From Pseudopedobacter beijingensis (GTDB taxonomy: Bacteria > Bacteroidota > Bacteroidia > Sphingobacteriales > Sphingobacteriaceae), in assembly GCF_042678145.1 (NCBI RefSeq), contig NZ_JBHUDG010000003.1:682001-746000 (forward strand): a stretch of 64,000 nucleotides of DNA, in the 5' to 3' direction. Below are positions 45,726 to 53,981 of the stretch, in pieces (position 1 is the first letter of the stretch; each line of letters starts with the position of its first letter). The position numbers and the translations under genes were made by a program. The notes under the pieces are model-generated. The model saw nothing but the letters and a program-made list of their open reading frames with translations, had not been told where the DNA came from and did not search any database.

Positions 45726-45857
45726 AAAGGGCTGTATCATAAATAAAAAATGTCATTTCAACGAGCTTAGGAGAGAGAATCTCTTTCCTAAGTACTTCTG
45801 AAAGAGATTCCCCGACTTCGATCGGAATGACAAATTACTTTTGATACAGCCCTTTTT
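45726..45857. repeat. Palindromic intergenic repeat (REP/MITE-like)
   Basis: Outer arms AAAGGGCTGTATCA (45726-45739) and TGATACAGCCCTTT (45842-45855) are a perfect 14-bp inverted repeat. Inside lie a second pair ('tgtcatttc' near 45751 and 'ggaatgaca' near 45824) and 'agagaatctctttc' / 'gaaagagattc' copies. This 'GTCATTTC..GGAATGACA' element resembles dispersed repeats of Bacteroidota. It separates convergent genes and may also terminate both. Confidence 0.75.
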
Positions 45858-45877
45858 CTTTAAATATCTCCCCGCAA

Positions 45878-47224
45878 TTAGCGTCCCATTCCTCCTGGCA
45901 TGTTTTTCATCATGCGTTGCATTTTAGCCATTGCTGATGGATCAGAGAATTGCTTCATTACTTTTCTCATATCCTCAAACTGTTTAATCAGTTTGTTAAC
46001 TTCCGCAATATCTGTTCCCGAGCCTTTAGCTATTCTTTGTCTTCTGCTTGGGTTAATGGTATCTGGATTTTCTCTTTCGAAAGGAGTCATAGAATGGATA
46101 ATAGCTTCGATTCCTTTGAAAGCATCGTCCTCTACTTCAATATTTTTCATCATTTTACCAACACCCGGAATCATCCCCATCAGATCTTTAATGTTACCCA
46201 TTTTTTTAATCTGCTGAATTTGACCAAGGAAGTCGTTAAAATCAAATTTATTCTTCCTTATTTTTTTCTGTAGTTCGGCAGCTTTCTTCTCGTCAAATTG
46301 TTGCTGGGCTCTTTCCACCAAGGAAACAACGTCACCCATTCCCAATATACGGGAAGCCATCCTGTCCGGGTGGAATACGTCTAAGGCATCCATTTTTTCG
46401 CCTGTACCTACAAACTTAATCGGTTTGTTTACTACAGACTTGATAGACAAGGCAGCACCACCTCTGGTATCACCATCAAGCTTGGTCAGAACAACACCGG
46501 TAAAGTCCAGCCTGTCATTAAATGCTTTAGCTGTATTTACGGCATCCTGTCCCGTCATTGCATCTACTACAAAAAGTATTTCGTGTGGATTTGTCGCTTT
46601 TTTAACTTCAGCAATTTCATCCATCAACGCTTCATCTAAGGTTAAACGACCAGCTGTATCGACAATAACAACGTTATTTCCGTTTTGCTTAGCATGCACA
46701 ATACCTTCTAAAGCTATAGCCACAGGGTCTTTAGACTCTCTGTTTGTATATACCTCTGCCCCAACCTGACCGGCAAGAACTTCCAGCTGGTCAATAGCTG
46801 CCGGACGGTAAACGTCTCCTGCAACCAATAAAGGTTTTTTGTTTTTCTGAGTCTTAAGGTAATTTGCCAGTTTTCCGGTAAAAGTAGTTTTACCTGCTCC
46901 GTTCAATCCGGCAATTAATATTATCGTAGGGTTTTGTTTTAACTCAAGCTCATCCACAGAACCACCCATTAACAGGGTAAGTTCATCATTCATAATCTTG
47001 GTCAACAACTGGCCAGGAGAGATGGCGGTTAAAACATTTTGCCCTAAAGCTTTTTGCTTTACCTCGTCTGTAAAGGCTTTGGCGGTTTTATAGTTAACAT
47101 CGGCATCTAAAAGAGCTTTTCTAATCTCTTTCATGGTTTCCGCCACGTTAATTTCGGTAATGCTTCCTTGTCCTTTTAATACTTTAAATGCTCCCTCGAG
47201 CTTTTCCTGGAGATTGTCAAACAT
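45878..47224 (-). CDS. ffh: Signal recognition particle protein Ffh
   Basis: 448-residue SRP GTPase that targets membrane proteins to FtsY and the translocon. NG domain with P-loop 'GLNGAGKTTFTGKLANYL', 'VDTAGRLTLDEALMDEI' and 'TKLDGDTRGGAALS'. C-terminal Met-rich M domain (about 325-448) with 'MTPFERENPDTINPSRRQRIAKGSG' for 4.5S RNA binding. A -7 box TAACTTTG sits at 47253-47260 on the minus strand. Confidence 0.97.
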   Translation of the reverse strand: MFDNLQEKLEGAFKVLKGQGSITEINVAETMKEIRKALLDADVNYKTAKAFTDEVKQKALGQNVLTAISPGQLLTKIMNDELTLLMGGSVDELELKQNPTIILIAGLNGAGKTTFTGKLANYLKTQKNKKPLLVAGDVYRPAAIDQLEVLAGQVGAEVYTNRESKDPVAIALEGIVHAKQNGNNVVIVDTAGRLTLDEALMDEIAEVKKATNPHEILFVVDAMTGQDAVNTAKAFNDRLDFTGVVLTKLDGDTRGGAALSIKSVVNKPIKFVGTGEKMDALDVFHPDRMASRILGMGDVVSLVERAQQQFDEKKAAELQKKIRKNKFDFNDFLGQIQQIKKMGNIKDLMGMIPGVGKMMKNIEVEDDAFKGIEAIIHSMTPFERENPDTINPSRRQRIAKGSGTDIAEVNKLIKQFEDMRKVMKQFSDPSAMAKMQRMMKNMPGGMGR

Positions 47225-47682
47225 TTGCTAATCTGAATTTTTGTTCAAACTACAAAGTTATCATTTTGAATGAAAGGGAATAGCTTTATTTTTTATCAAA
47301 TTACAGCGACCTATTTCCTTCTAAAAGTGCTTTTTATTTTAAAATGGGTTGTTTTATCTGGTAATATTTATGTTTCTTTGCGGCCAAGCAAGCACCTTAA
47401 ATGTTTTTTGCCTAATTTTTTAGACTTTTTTGTAACAACTTGTTTAATACGGTCGTCTTATCCATAACACACCGTCATAAACGTGTTAAAGTTTGTTAAA
47501 AAGCCCCGAAAGACGGACTGTTTTATGTATTTTAAAGTTCACAAAATACTGTAAAACAATTTATTACAATATAAAAAGTCTTTGTTTCTCTTCTGCAAAA
47601 GGAATAAAGTTAGTTAGTTAGTGTTATGCAGAACAATGCCCCGGAAAGTGGGGCATTTTTTATTTTCTATGAAAACTAAAAG
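47225..47682 (+). ncRNA. Intergenic region with a plus-strand terminator; possible small RNA
   Basis: No protein gene is seen between the two minus-strand genes. A good plus-strand intrinsic terminator lies at 47635-47662 (8-bp stem AATGCCCC/GGGGCATT, 7-nt loop, six Ts), yet no plus-strand gene ends here. Just before it is a GTTAGTTAGTTAG run (about 47609-47621). A plus-strand non-coding transcript ending at about 47662 would explain the terminator. The promoter is not clear, so the 5' end is unknown. The hairpin could instead serve the minus-strand DUF3078 gene, but its T-run is on the wrong side. Confidence 0.4.
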
Positions 47683-48681
47683 TTACTTGGGTAGTTTATA
47701 AACAAGCCCTAAGGCCAGAGACTGCATGGCCTGTATTTTTCCGTTTCCTGAATTATTATCGTACAGTGCGGTACCGTTTACCGTAACATTTACCAAGCGA
47801 TTAACTTTAGCCGTTAATGTAAGATCCAGCCTATGATCTATCTGACTTAATTTATCGTAAGCTACAAACATCATGTACCTGGCTTTTAAGTTCATATTTG
47901 TAGCAATATCTTTATCTATATTGGAAACAACCTGAAAAGCCAGTTCGTTCTTCATTTTTTTACCGATAGGCACCCCATAATTTTTACTGTTATTTTTATA
48001 TAGCGCGGTATCTATCATAAAAGTCTGTCGGGCGGTACCTGTACCTAAACGTGTACTAAAATATTTAACAGGCTTGTACTCAAAACCCAATGATTCTGTA
48101 ATATAACCGGGAGCCATAAACTTAGAGATCATTTTCTTGGTTTCGTTACCCTCCGAGTCTTTCCCGTAAGTGTAGCCCGCATCAAACTGTGATTCAAAAC
48201 TTAACGAAGCAAAGAAATACCAATCTTTTGACAATTGTAGTGAAGCTTTATTATCCCAGAAAATCCGGTCGTTGGTTTTACGCTCCATCTGGTCTTTATT
48301 CTTTAGTTTTCCATATTGCAAAATAAGCTCTGTAGAAAGGTTTTTAGCGTCTTTTTTATATTCTGACTTATAGTTTACCTGTGAACTTAAAGCCACAGAA
48401 TTAACCCCACCGCTAGACCAGTTATCGCTAAAAGTAGCCTGATTAAGGTTTACCCCAAAAGCCGCAGTGGTTTTCCAATAATTTACTCTCCTTTTTACCA
48501 GATAAAAAGGCAACTTCTTAGCCTCTACAGACAGATAAGAAGGCCTGGTTTGAAAGGCATTTTTTTTAGGATAGATAATATTTGTCCTTATGGTGTCGGC
48601 CTCGGTGTAAGAGCCTTGTGCTACAACCTCTGAGCTCATGACTGAACAAAAAACAAGTAATAGTACTAAAATTCTACGCAT
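47683..48681 (-). CDS. DUF3078 domain protein, exported
   Basis: 332 residues with a signal peptide (1-21, ending 'MSSEVVAQ') and a beta-rich DUF3078 domain: 'YWKTTAAFGVNLNQATFSDNWSSGG', 'LILQYGKLKNKDQMERKTNDRIFWDNKASLQL', and an aromatic C-terminal strand. It looks like an outer-membrane beta-barrel of unknown function. The downstream side holds the orphan plus-strand terminator. Confidence 0.85.
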   Translation of the reverse strand: MRRILVLLLVFCSVMSSEVVAQGSYTEADTIRTNIIYPKKNAFQTRPSYLSVEAKKLPFYLVKRRVNYWKTTAAFGVNLNQATFSDNWSSGGVNSVALSSQVNYKSEYKKDAKNLSTELILQYGKLKNKDQMERKTNDRIFWDNKASLQLSKDWYFFASLSFESQFDAGYTYGKDSEGNETKKMISKFMAPGYITESLGFEYKPVKYFSTRLGTGTARQTFMIDTALYKNNSKNYGVPIGKKMKNELAFQVVSNIDKDIATNMNLKARYMMFVAYDKLSQIDHRLDLTLTAKVNRLVNVTVNGTALYDNNSGNGKIQAMQSLALGLVYKLPK

Positions 48682-48759
48682 GCTGCATTAATTGAACCGG
48701 CGATGTGTTTACAAGAAATTTTTAACCCTACAAAGATGAACAATATTTTACAGACCGCT

Positions 48760-49083
48760 CTACAGATACGACAAAAAAGCCCAAATTTTCCTTTTTGAAA
48801 GGTAATCAGGGTTATTGTCATTAGCATAAGCTTCTTTTTCAAAAACAATGTTCATATAGGCATTATACCTTTTTTTATAACGTGTATAATTAACTAAATA
48901 GTTTAACAGGTAAAGAAGATAAAAAGGAAAAATCAATAATTCCAGTTGCTGATAAAGATGTATTTTTTCATGCAAAATCAGCGATGCATCTTCCTTTTGC
49001 TGCTTGCTACTGACAAGAATAAACGGAAAAACAGCCATTCCGTTAACTTTTAACCAGGGGCAAACAATTACCGGAAACCTCAT
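48760..49083 (-). CDS. Small membrane-associated protein with HExxH motif
   Basis: 107-residue protein that I do not recognise by name. It carries 'LILHEKIHLYQQLELL' (HExxH) and, about 45 residues later, 'FEKEAYAND', which fits the third-ligand Glu of gluzincin-type metalloproteases. A hydrophobic stretch between them (about 50-68) could anchor it. Its start overlaps the upstream gene by 4 bp (ATGA), so the two are translationally coupled. Confidence 0.7.
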   Translation of the reverse strand: MRFPVIVCPWLKVNGMAVFPFILVSSKQQKEDASLILHEKIHLYQQLELLIFPFYLLYLLNYLVNYTRYKKRYNAYMNIVFEKEAYANDNNPDYLSKRKIWAFLSYL

Positions 49084-49829
49084 TCTGGGTTTATAGGTTT
49101 TAATTCAGAAAGATCTTCCAGATAAGGGTGCTTTTGAAACCTTAAGTAAGCCATTTTGATGTAAGAAACCAGATCATAATCACTTGCTCCATAAACAAAA
49201 TAGTAAGCTGGGCGATAATTAAGCATAAAAACAGTAAGCTTATCGCCACTTAAACCTGTTATTTTTGAAACAAGGGCTTTGTTAAATTTTTCATCGATGA
49301 AATTATTCATATAATCTCTTTCCATAATACCTTGTAATTTCTTCGCATTACGCCCCTCTCTGCTTAAAGAATTCCAAATGGCGTCTATACTTATACCTAC
49401 ACCCGTTTGTCCTATAGAAAGCAGATCTCTGTTGGTTAACCTGTTAAGACTGCTAAACTGTTTTCTTAACTCTTCGTATCTTTTTTTAGCATTCTCCACA
49501 GAATCCTTAACCAATACTTCTTTCAACGGAATAGCAACACGCTTGAGGTAAAAAACCAAAGCTGCCTGATTGGTATAAGTAAGCGTATCTACATAATACC
49601 CCTCTGCAATGGCAACAATCTTATCTCCCGGTTTTACGGTAATGCTAAACTCTCCTTTGGTATTATTAAAAAGCTTTACCTGCGTTCTCTCATTTTTGAT
49701 ATTAACCCTATTGATCCGATTATGGGTATCGTTATCAAAAACCACTCCGCTTAGCTCCTGTTCCTGTGCAAAAGCGTTTAGTGCAATAAAAAATACACCT
49801 ACAAAAAAAGTCACACACTTTTGCTTCAT
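49080..49829 (-). CDS. Carboxypeptidase-like regulatory domain protein, exported
   Basis: 249 residues: signal peptide (1-21, ending 'IALNAFAQ'), a CarboxypepD_reg-like beta-sandwich (about 24-105, 'ELSGVVFDNDTHNRINRVNI') and a helical C-terminal part with no family I recognise. Coupled by a 4-bp overlap to the HExxH protein. 12 bp downstream of the glucosaminidase gene on the same strand, so a three- or four-gene transcript is likely. Confidence 0.8.
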   Translation of the reverse strand: MKQKCVTFFVGVFFIALNAFAQEQELSGVVFDNDTHNRINRVNIKNERTQVKLFNNTKGEFSITVKPGDKIVAIAEGYYVDTLTYTNQAALVFYLKRVAIPLKEVLVKDSVENAKKRYEELRKQFSSLNRLTNRDLLSIGQTGVGISIDAIWNSLSREGRNAKKLQGIMERDYMNNFIDEKFNKALVSKITGLSGDKLTVFMLNYRPAYYFVYGASDYDLVSYIKMAYLRFQKHPYLEDLSELKPINPE

Positions 49830-49841
49830 CCAATAATCGTA

Positions 49842-50909
49842 TTATTTTTTTATGATCAGCTCCTGTCCTACTTTAATATTATTATCCGTCAGGTAGTTCA
49901 GTTTTATCAAATCATCTACGCTTACATTAAAACGCTTGGCGATGCTATAAAGTGTATCTCCCGGTGCAACCGTATAAATCATCGGATTATAAACAGGTAC
50001 TTTGCCTCCATTATAATAATTATCCGTATTGCCCGATTTCTTAATCAGCAACCGCTGACCTAACTTAATCGTTCCATCAGTTATATTGTTCATTTGTAAA
50101 AGCTCGTCAACCGTTAAACCAAAACGTTTAGACAAGCTGTATGGCGTATCTCCTTTTACCACAATATAATAATCGCCCTCTATTGCCGGAGGAGCTTCTA
50201 CAGGTTTATCTTTTACCGCTTCTTTAGAGATATTCTTGTTAATATCTGCCAATACCTTATCCTCCCTTTTAATCTTCTCAACCCGTCCTTCTTTTCTGTC
50301 GTATTCATTCAGCTTATACCTTTCTATAATCGAAATCAGCAGATCGGGGTATCTGGGGTTGGTAGCATAGCCCGCCTGTTTAAGCCCTTGCGCCCAACCT
50401 TTATAATCGTCTTTATCCAGCTCAAATAAAAAAGCGTAACGCTTTCTCTTTAAAAACTCTGAGTGGTCTCTGTAACTTTCGTCCGGATTGCTGTAAACTC
50501 TAAAACAATCGTCTTTCGCATCATCGTCCTTATAATAACCTTTACCCCTCCAGTCGCTGGTACATTTTATACCAAAATGGTTATTGGCATATCTGGCTAA
50601 ATCACTATTTCCATTGCCAGACTCCAGAATACCCTGTGCAAGGGTAATACTTGCCGGGATACCATATTTGTTCATTTCTGTAACGGCAATTCCCTTAAAA
50701 CGCTCTATATATGTTTGTGGGGTATAAGTAACAAAATTCCCTTTTGTTTGTCTGTTTACCTCTTTTTCTATAGCCTTATTGTTCTGATGGAAAACAGAAC
50801 CGCTTGTCCCTGAACTAGGCTTTGTCACTTTCTTTTTGGATGAACATGCACTAAAAAAGGCAACCAACAGCACACATAACAAAATATTTCTAGATAAACG
50901 AAATGTCAT
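49842..50909 (-). CDS. Glucosaminidase (GH73) lipoprotein with two LysM domains
   Basis: Peptidoglycan hydrolase of 355 residues from the ATG at 50909, which gives a normal lipoprotein leader ('LVAFFSACSS'); the longer frame starts at TTG. GH73 domain at about 60-215 with 'TLAQGILESGNGNSDLARYANNHFGIKC' (catalytic Glu in 'LESG'). Two LysM repeats near the C-terminus: 'YYIVVKGDTPYSLSKRFGLT' and 'MIYTVAPGDTLYSIAKRFNV'. It follows the O-methyltransferase stop by 7 bp. Confidence 0.94.
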   Translation of the reverse strand: MTFRLSRNILLCVLLVAFFSACSSKKKVTKPSSGTSGSVFHQNNKAIEKEVNRQTKGNFVTYTPQTYIERFKGIAVTEMNKYGIPASITLAQGILESGNGNSDLARYANNHFGIKCTSDWRGKGYYKDDDAKDDCFRVYSNPDESYRDHSEFLKRKRYAFLFELDKDDYKGWAQGLKQAGYATNPRYPDLLISIIERYKLNEYDRKEGRVEKIKREDKVLADINKNISKEAVKDKPVEAPPAIEGDYYIVVKGDTPYSLSKRFGLTVDELLQMNNITDGTIKLGQRLLIKKSGNTDNYYNGGKVPVYNPMIYTVAPGDTLYSIAKRFNVSVDDLIKLNYLTDNNIKVGQELIIKK

Positions 50910-50916
50910 TTTCTTT

Positions 50917-51552
50917 CTATTTTTTTCTGATAACAAACAGCCCGTCTCTTACAGGCAGAATCAATTTTTCTACTCTATTATCCTGAGCAACGGCATCATT
51001 AAAACCCATAATATTTGAGGTATCCTTGTCCGATTTGTTTTCCAATACCTTACCGCTCCATAAAACATTATCAACAATAATAATTCCGCCCGGCCTTACC
51101 TTATCAAATACCTGCAGGTAGTAATTGTAGTTATTTTTCTTGTCGGCATCTATAAAAACAATATCAAAAACCTCGTCTAATAACGGAATAATCTGACTGG
51201 CATTGCCTATGCGGTAATCTATTTTTTCTGCATAGTCCGACTGATTGAAATAACTACGTACCCTATCCTCCAGTTCTTCATTAATATCCAGGGTAATAAT
51301 CTTTCCGTCCGGTGCCAGCCCCTCTGCAAAACAAAGCGTGGCATAACCGGTAAAAGTTCCTATTTCCAATATTCGGCGGGGATTAACCAATTTGGTAATC
51401 ATACTAATAACCCTACCCTGGTAATGGCCAGACAACATTCTGGGCAGTAAAACCTTAAGATTTGTTTCTCTGTCTATATGTTTTAGCAACTCCGGTTCCG
51501 GTTCGCAATAGCGATCCAGATATTCTTTCAAAGTCTCATTAATGAGTTCCAT
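50917..51552 (-). CDS. O-methyltransferase (COMT-like, class I)
   Basis: 211-residue SAM-dependent O-methyltransferase. SAM motif 'RILEIGTFTGYATLCFAEGL' (about 70-90), 'KIITLDINEELEDRVRSYF' and the metal/substrate motif 'FDIVFIDADKKNNYNYYLQVF' and 'GGIIIVDNVLWSGKV'. Catechol-type acceptors are usual for the family; the true substrate is unknown. Confidence 0.92.
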   Translation of the reverse strand: MELINETLKEYLDRYCEPEPELLKHIDRETNLKVLLPRMLSGHYQGRVISMITKLVNPRRILEIGTFTGYATLCFAEGLAPDGKIITLDINEELEDRVRSYFNQSDYAEKIDYRIGNASQIIPLLDEVFDIVFIDADKKNNYNYYLQVFDKVRPGGIIIVDNVLWSGKVLENKSDKDTSNIMGFNDAVAQDNRVEKLILPVRDGLFVIRKK

Positions 51553-51883
51553 CAGGCAAAGGTAAATATTAAAAGTTTACTTGTAAGGAGTCGCTCATTT
51601 TCATTGATATTACCCGGTACCCATTCATTTTTTTATCCCTGAACTTGTTTTGAAAGATTATTTACCGATAAAGTTTACTTAAAACCGTTTTAAAATAAAA
51701 AAAGCTTTCAAACGGGGAGAATGAAAGCTTTTAACTAACCAATTATAAACCTGACACAAATATATAGCTTGTTAGGCCCACCACCAAGACCATTAACGTT
51801 ATTTAACATTTTAGACAAGGAGACTTCTACCCTGTGAGCTTTTTAACGCCCCCTCAAACTACTGTGCAGCTTGCCAATACAAA
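51553..51883. other. Intergenic region with a candidate small RNA on the minus strand
   Basis: No protein gene seen. It contains a complete small transcription unit on the minus strand (described at 51690-51750) downstream of ssb. Confidence 0.5.
51690..51750 (-). ncRNA. Candidate small RNA of about 60 nt with promoter and terminator
   Basis: On the minus strand a TTG (51785-51787) is separated by 20 nt from TATATTTG (51757-51764), a good Bacteroidota sigma-A promoter. About 20 nt after the expected start lies a hairpin (11-bp stem 51700-51710 with 51722-51732) followed by a T-run, a clear intrinsic terminator. No ORF fits. It could also be the 3' end of the ssb message, but then the promoter would be redundant. 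Confidence 0.5.
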
Positions 51884-52228
51884 CTATTGGTCCTTTGATT
51901 TGTCCAGCAAGGTTAATGCATCTACCACAATATCTGTAGCATAGCGCTTTACTCCGTCCTTTGACTCGTATACACTATTATTTAAGCGCCCCTCTATGGT
52001 TAATCTCGATCCTTTTTTAATTTGTTCTTCTGCCATTGTTGCTTTGGCATTCCAGAATACCAGGGTAAACCATTGTGTTTTTTTGGTTTCCTCTCCGTTG
52101 GCACTTCTAAAAAACTCGTTAATAGCCAGATTTACCCGGGCCATCTTTTTTCCTTTACCAAACGCCTTAACTTCTACATCTGCTCCCGCAAACCCAGAAA
52201 GTACCACTTTGTTAATTACATTTTCCAT
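51884..52228 (-). CDS. ssb: Single-stranded DNA-binding protein, short form
   Basis: 114-residue OB-fold SSB ('INKVVLSGFAGADVEVKAFG', 'WFTLVFWNAKATMAEEQIKKGSRLTIEG'). It lacks the Gly-rich linker and the acidic DDDIPF tip of housekeeping SSB and ends '...LLDKSKDQ', so it can bind DNA but cannot recruit the usual tail partners. It is probably a second SSB. It is divergent from the Zn-ribbon/recombinase pair with 193 bp between. Confidence 0.93.
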   Translation of the reverse strand: MENVINKVVLSGFAGADVEVKAFGKGKKMARVNLAINEFFRSANGEETKKTQWFTLVFWNAKATMAEEQIKKGSRLTIEGRLNNSVYESKDGVKRYATDIVVDALTLLDKSKDQ

Positions 52229-52421
52229 GTTTTAAAATTTTAAGTTTTGATTATTTAACGACCAGTACTGCTCACCAGCACCGACGATACAAAAATGAGA
52301 AGGTTCTGGTAGCCGAGTCGGACATTATCCGTTTATACACGGCTATACCTGATTAAACCTCTTTGGCTATTCCTTTGAATATCATTGAAATATTTTTAAT
52401 TTTAAATCTAAACCAAACGGT

Positions 52422-52784
52422 ATGGAAAGACTTTGCCTCGACTGTCAGCAGCCTATCGTGGGAAGAGCCGACAAAAAGTTTTGTGATGACCAGTGCAGAA
52501 CCAATTATAACAACCGCCTAAAAGCAGATGACAATAGTCCTTTAAAACATATTAACAAAATATTGCGAAAGAACTATAGTATTCTAAAAAGCTGTAATCC
52601 CGGCGGAAAAACAAAAGTAAAAAGAGAACTCCTTTTACAAAAAGGCTTTGATTTCAGTTATCATACGCACCTCTATACCACACAAAAAGGAAATACTTAT
52701 TTCTTTTGTTACGACTACGGCTACCTTTTATTGGAAAAGGAGGAGGTTTTATTGGTAAAAAGAGAGGAGAAAGGAAAACCATGA
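52422..52784 (+). CDS. Zn-ribbon protein paired with the recombinase
   Basis: 120-residue protein with an N-terminal four-Cys zinc ribbon ('CLDCQQPI...KKFCDDQC', Cys at about 5, 8, 21, 25) followed by 'RTNYNNRLK' and a basic helical part. Similar small Zn-ribbon proteins are frequent in Bacteroidota, with unknown role. The stop overlaps the recombinase start (ATGA), so the two are co-translated. A DNA-binding accessory role is an inference. Confidence 0.75.
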   Translation: MERLCLDCQQPIVGRADKKFCDDQCRTNYNNRLKADDNSPLKHINKILRKNYSILKSCNPGGKTKVKRELLLQKGFDFSYHTHLYTTQKGNTYFFCYDYGYLLLEKEEVLLVKREEKGKP

Positions 52785-53824
52785 GAAACTGGAGCGCAAA
52801 AATAATAGAACATGGAGGGAGTAAAAGGATTGCTGTATATTTTGAAAAGAATGCCAAATTGATTGCCAGAATAAAATGCCTTCCCGGGGCTAAATGGAGC
52901 CAAACTTTACAAGTTTGGCATTTACCAGATCATACAGCTAATAGAATTCGTTTTAACTTACCCCAAAAAGACAATGGCCTTAATCCAGATAAAAAAGAAG
53001 TTCTAACGGACTTTAGACATTACCTTATCACAAAGAGGTACAGCGAAAACACTATTAAAACTTATACAGAGGCTCTTACTTCTTTTTTAAAATATTATAA
53101 TAATAAGGAAATCTCACATATAAATAACAACGATGTGATAGTTTATCAGCATGATTATATTTTAAAGAAAAAGCTCTCTGTCTCTTTCCAAAATCAGATT
53201 ATCAATGCTATAAAATTGTACTTCGGAATCCTAAAGAACAACACCATCGTTGTTGAAAAGATATATCGCCCAAAACAAGAAAGGCTGTTGCCGAATGTAC
53301 TTAGCAAAACTGAAATAAAAAAAATCCTGGAGGCGCATCAAAACATCAAACACAAAACCTTACTGAGCCTCATTTACAGTTGCGGGCTTCGCCGTAGCGA
53401 GTTAATTAATATGAAGCCTAGAGATGTTGATTCGCATAGAATGGTTATCATTATTAGACTGGCTAAAGGTAAAAAAGACAGGATAGTACCATTAAGTCCT
53501 AAAATATTGAGTTTGCTTCGTGATTATTATAAACAATATCGCCCTAAAGTATGGCTTTTTGAAGGTATCAAACCCGGATCTCCTTATTCAGCAAAAAGTT
53601 TACAAAACGTATTGAAACAAGCATTAGAAAAATGTAAGATTCAAAAACCCGTTACCTTGCATTGGTTGAGGCATAGTTACGCTACACATTTATTGGAAAA
53701 TGGGACTGATTTGAGATATATACAGGAAATACTAGGTCATAATAGCAGTAAAACAACAGAAATTTATACTCATGTAAGCACAAAAAGCTTACAGAATGTA
53801 AAAAGTCCTTTTGATGATTTATAA
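52781..53824 (+). CDS. Tyrosine recombinase, candidate cassette integrase
   Basis: 347 residues from the ATG at 52781, which overlaps the previous stop; a longer frame from 52706 runs through the upstream gene. An extra N-terminal domain (about 1-65, 'WSAKIIEHGGSKRIAVYF', 'WSQTLQVWHLPD') precedes a SAM-like core-binding domain (about 72-165). The catalytic residues are complete: R204 in 'CGLRRSEL', H294 and R297 in 'HWLRHSYATHLL', H320 in 'LGHNSSKTT' and nucleophile Y329 in 'IYTHVS'. The end 'NVKSPFDDL' resembles the integron-integrase ending, but the extra helix domain that defines IntI is not visible between 'GKKDRIVPL' and 'HWLRH'. The palindromic site begins 17 bp after its stop. Confidence 0.93.
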   Translation: MRNWSAKIIEHGGSKRIAVYFEKNAKLIARIKCLPGAKWSQTLQVWHLPDHTANRIRFNLPQKDNGLNPDKKEVLTDFRHYLITKRYSENTIKTYTEALTSFLKYYNNKEISHINNNDVIVYQHDYILKKKLSVSFQNQIINAIKLYFGILKNNTIVVEKIYRPKQERLLPNVLSKTEIKKILEAHQNIKHKTLLSLIYSCGLRRSELINMKPRDVDSHRMVIIIRLAKGKKDRIVPLSPKILSLLRDYYKQYRPKVWLFEGIKPGSPYSAKSLQNVLKQALEKCKIQKPVTLHWLRHSYATHLLENGTDLRYIQEILGHNSSKTTEIYTHVSTKSLQNVKSPFDDL

Positions 53825-53841
53825 AATTTATATATTTAAAA

Positions 53842-53924
53842 ATATGTCCCAGTTTATGAGACATATATAGCCTGATTTGGCTATGTATGGGCAAGTATGT
53901 GGGACATATAAATAAGTTACCTGC
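53842..53924 (+). other. Integrase-proximal palindromic site (attI-like)
   Basis: Nested inverted repeats: outer ATATGTCCCA (53842-53851) with TGGGACATAT (53900-53909), perfect 10 bp; inner 53862-53872 with 53879-53889, 10 of 11 bp, loop TGATTT. Six nt after the outer arm comes GTTACCTGC (53916-53924), the first bases of the SulP cassette. The same arm-to-GTTA spacing (5-6 nt) recurs at both attC-like sites. Confidence 0.6.
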
Positions 53925-53950
53925 AACCCTTTCCAAACACTACGCAACAA

Positions 53951-53972
53951 GAAAGCGACCTCGAAAAGTCGC
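53951..53972 (-). terminator. Terminator-like hairpin of the SulP gene
   Basis: Stem GCGAC (53955-53959) with GTCGC (53968-53972), 10 bp after the minus-strand stop at 53982, followed on that strand by TTTC. A short stem, so moderate support. Confidence 0.5.
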
Positions 53973-53981
53973 TAAAAAAAA

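Noticed and set aside
51884..52228. ssb as the normal housekeeping SSB
   Set aside because: It lacks the linker and acidic C-terminal tip; a second full-length copy is expected elsewhere, though this cannot be checked here.
53842..53915. Integrase-proximal palindrome as the attC of an integrase cassette
   Set aside because: There is no TAAC/AAC left box before the outer arm that could match a cassette start, so attI-like is the better reading.
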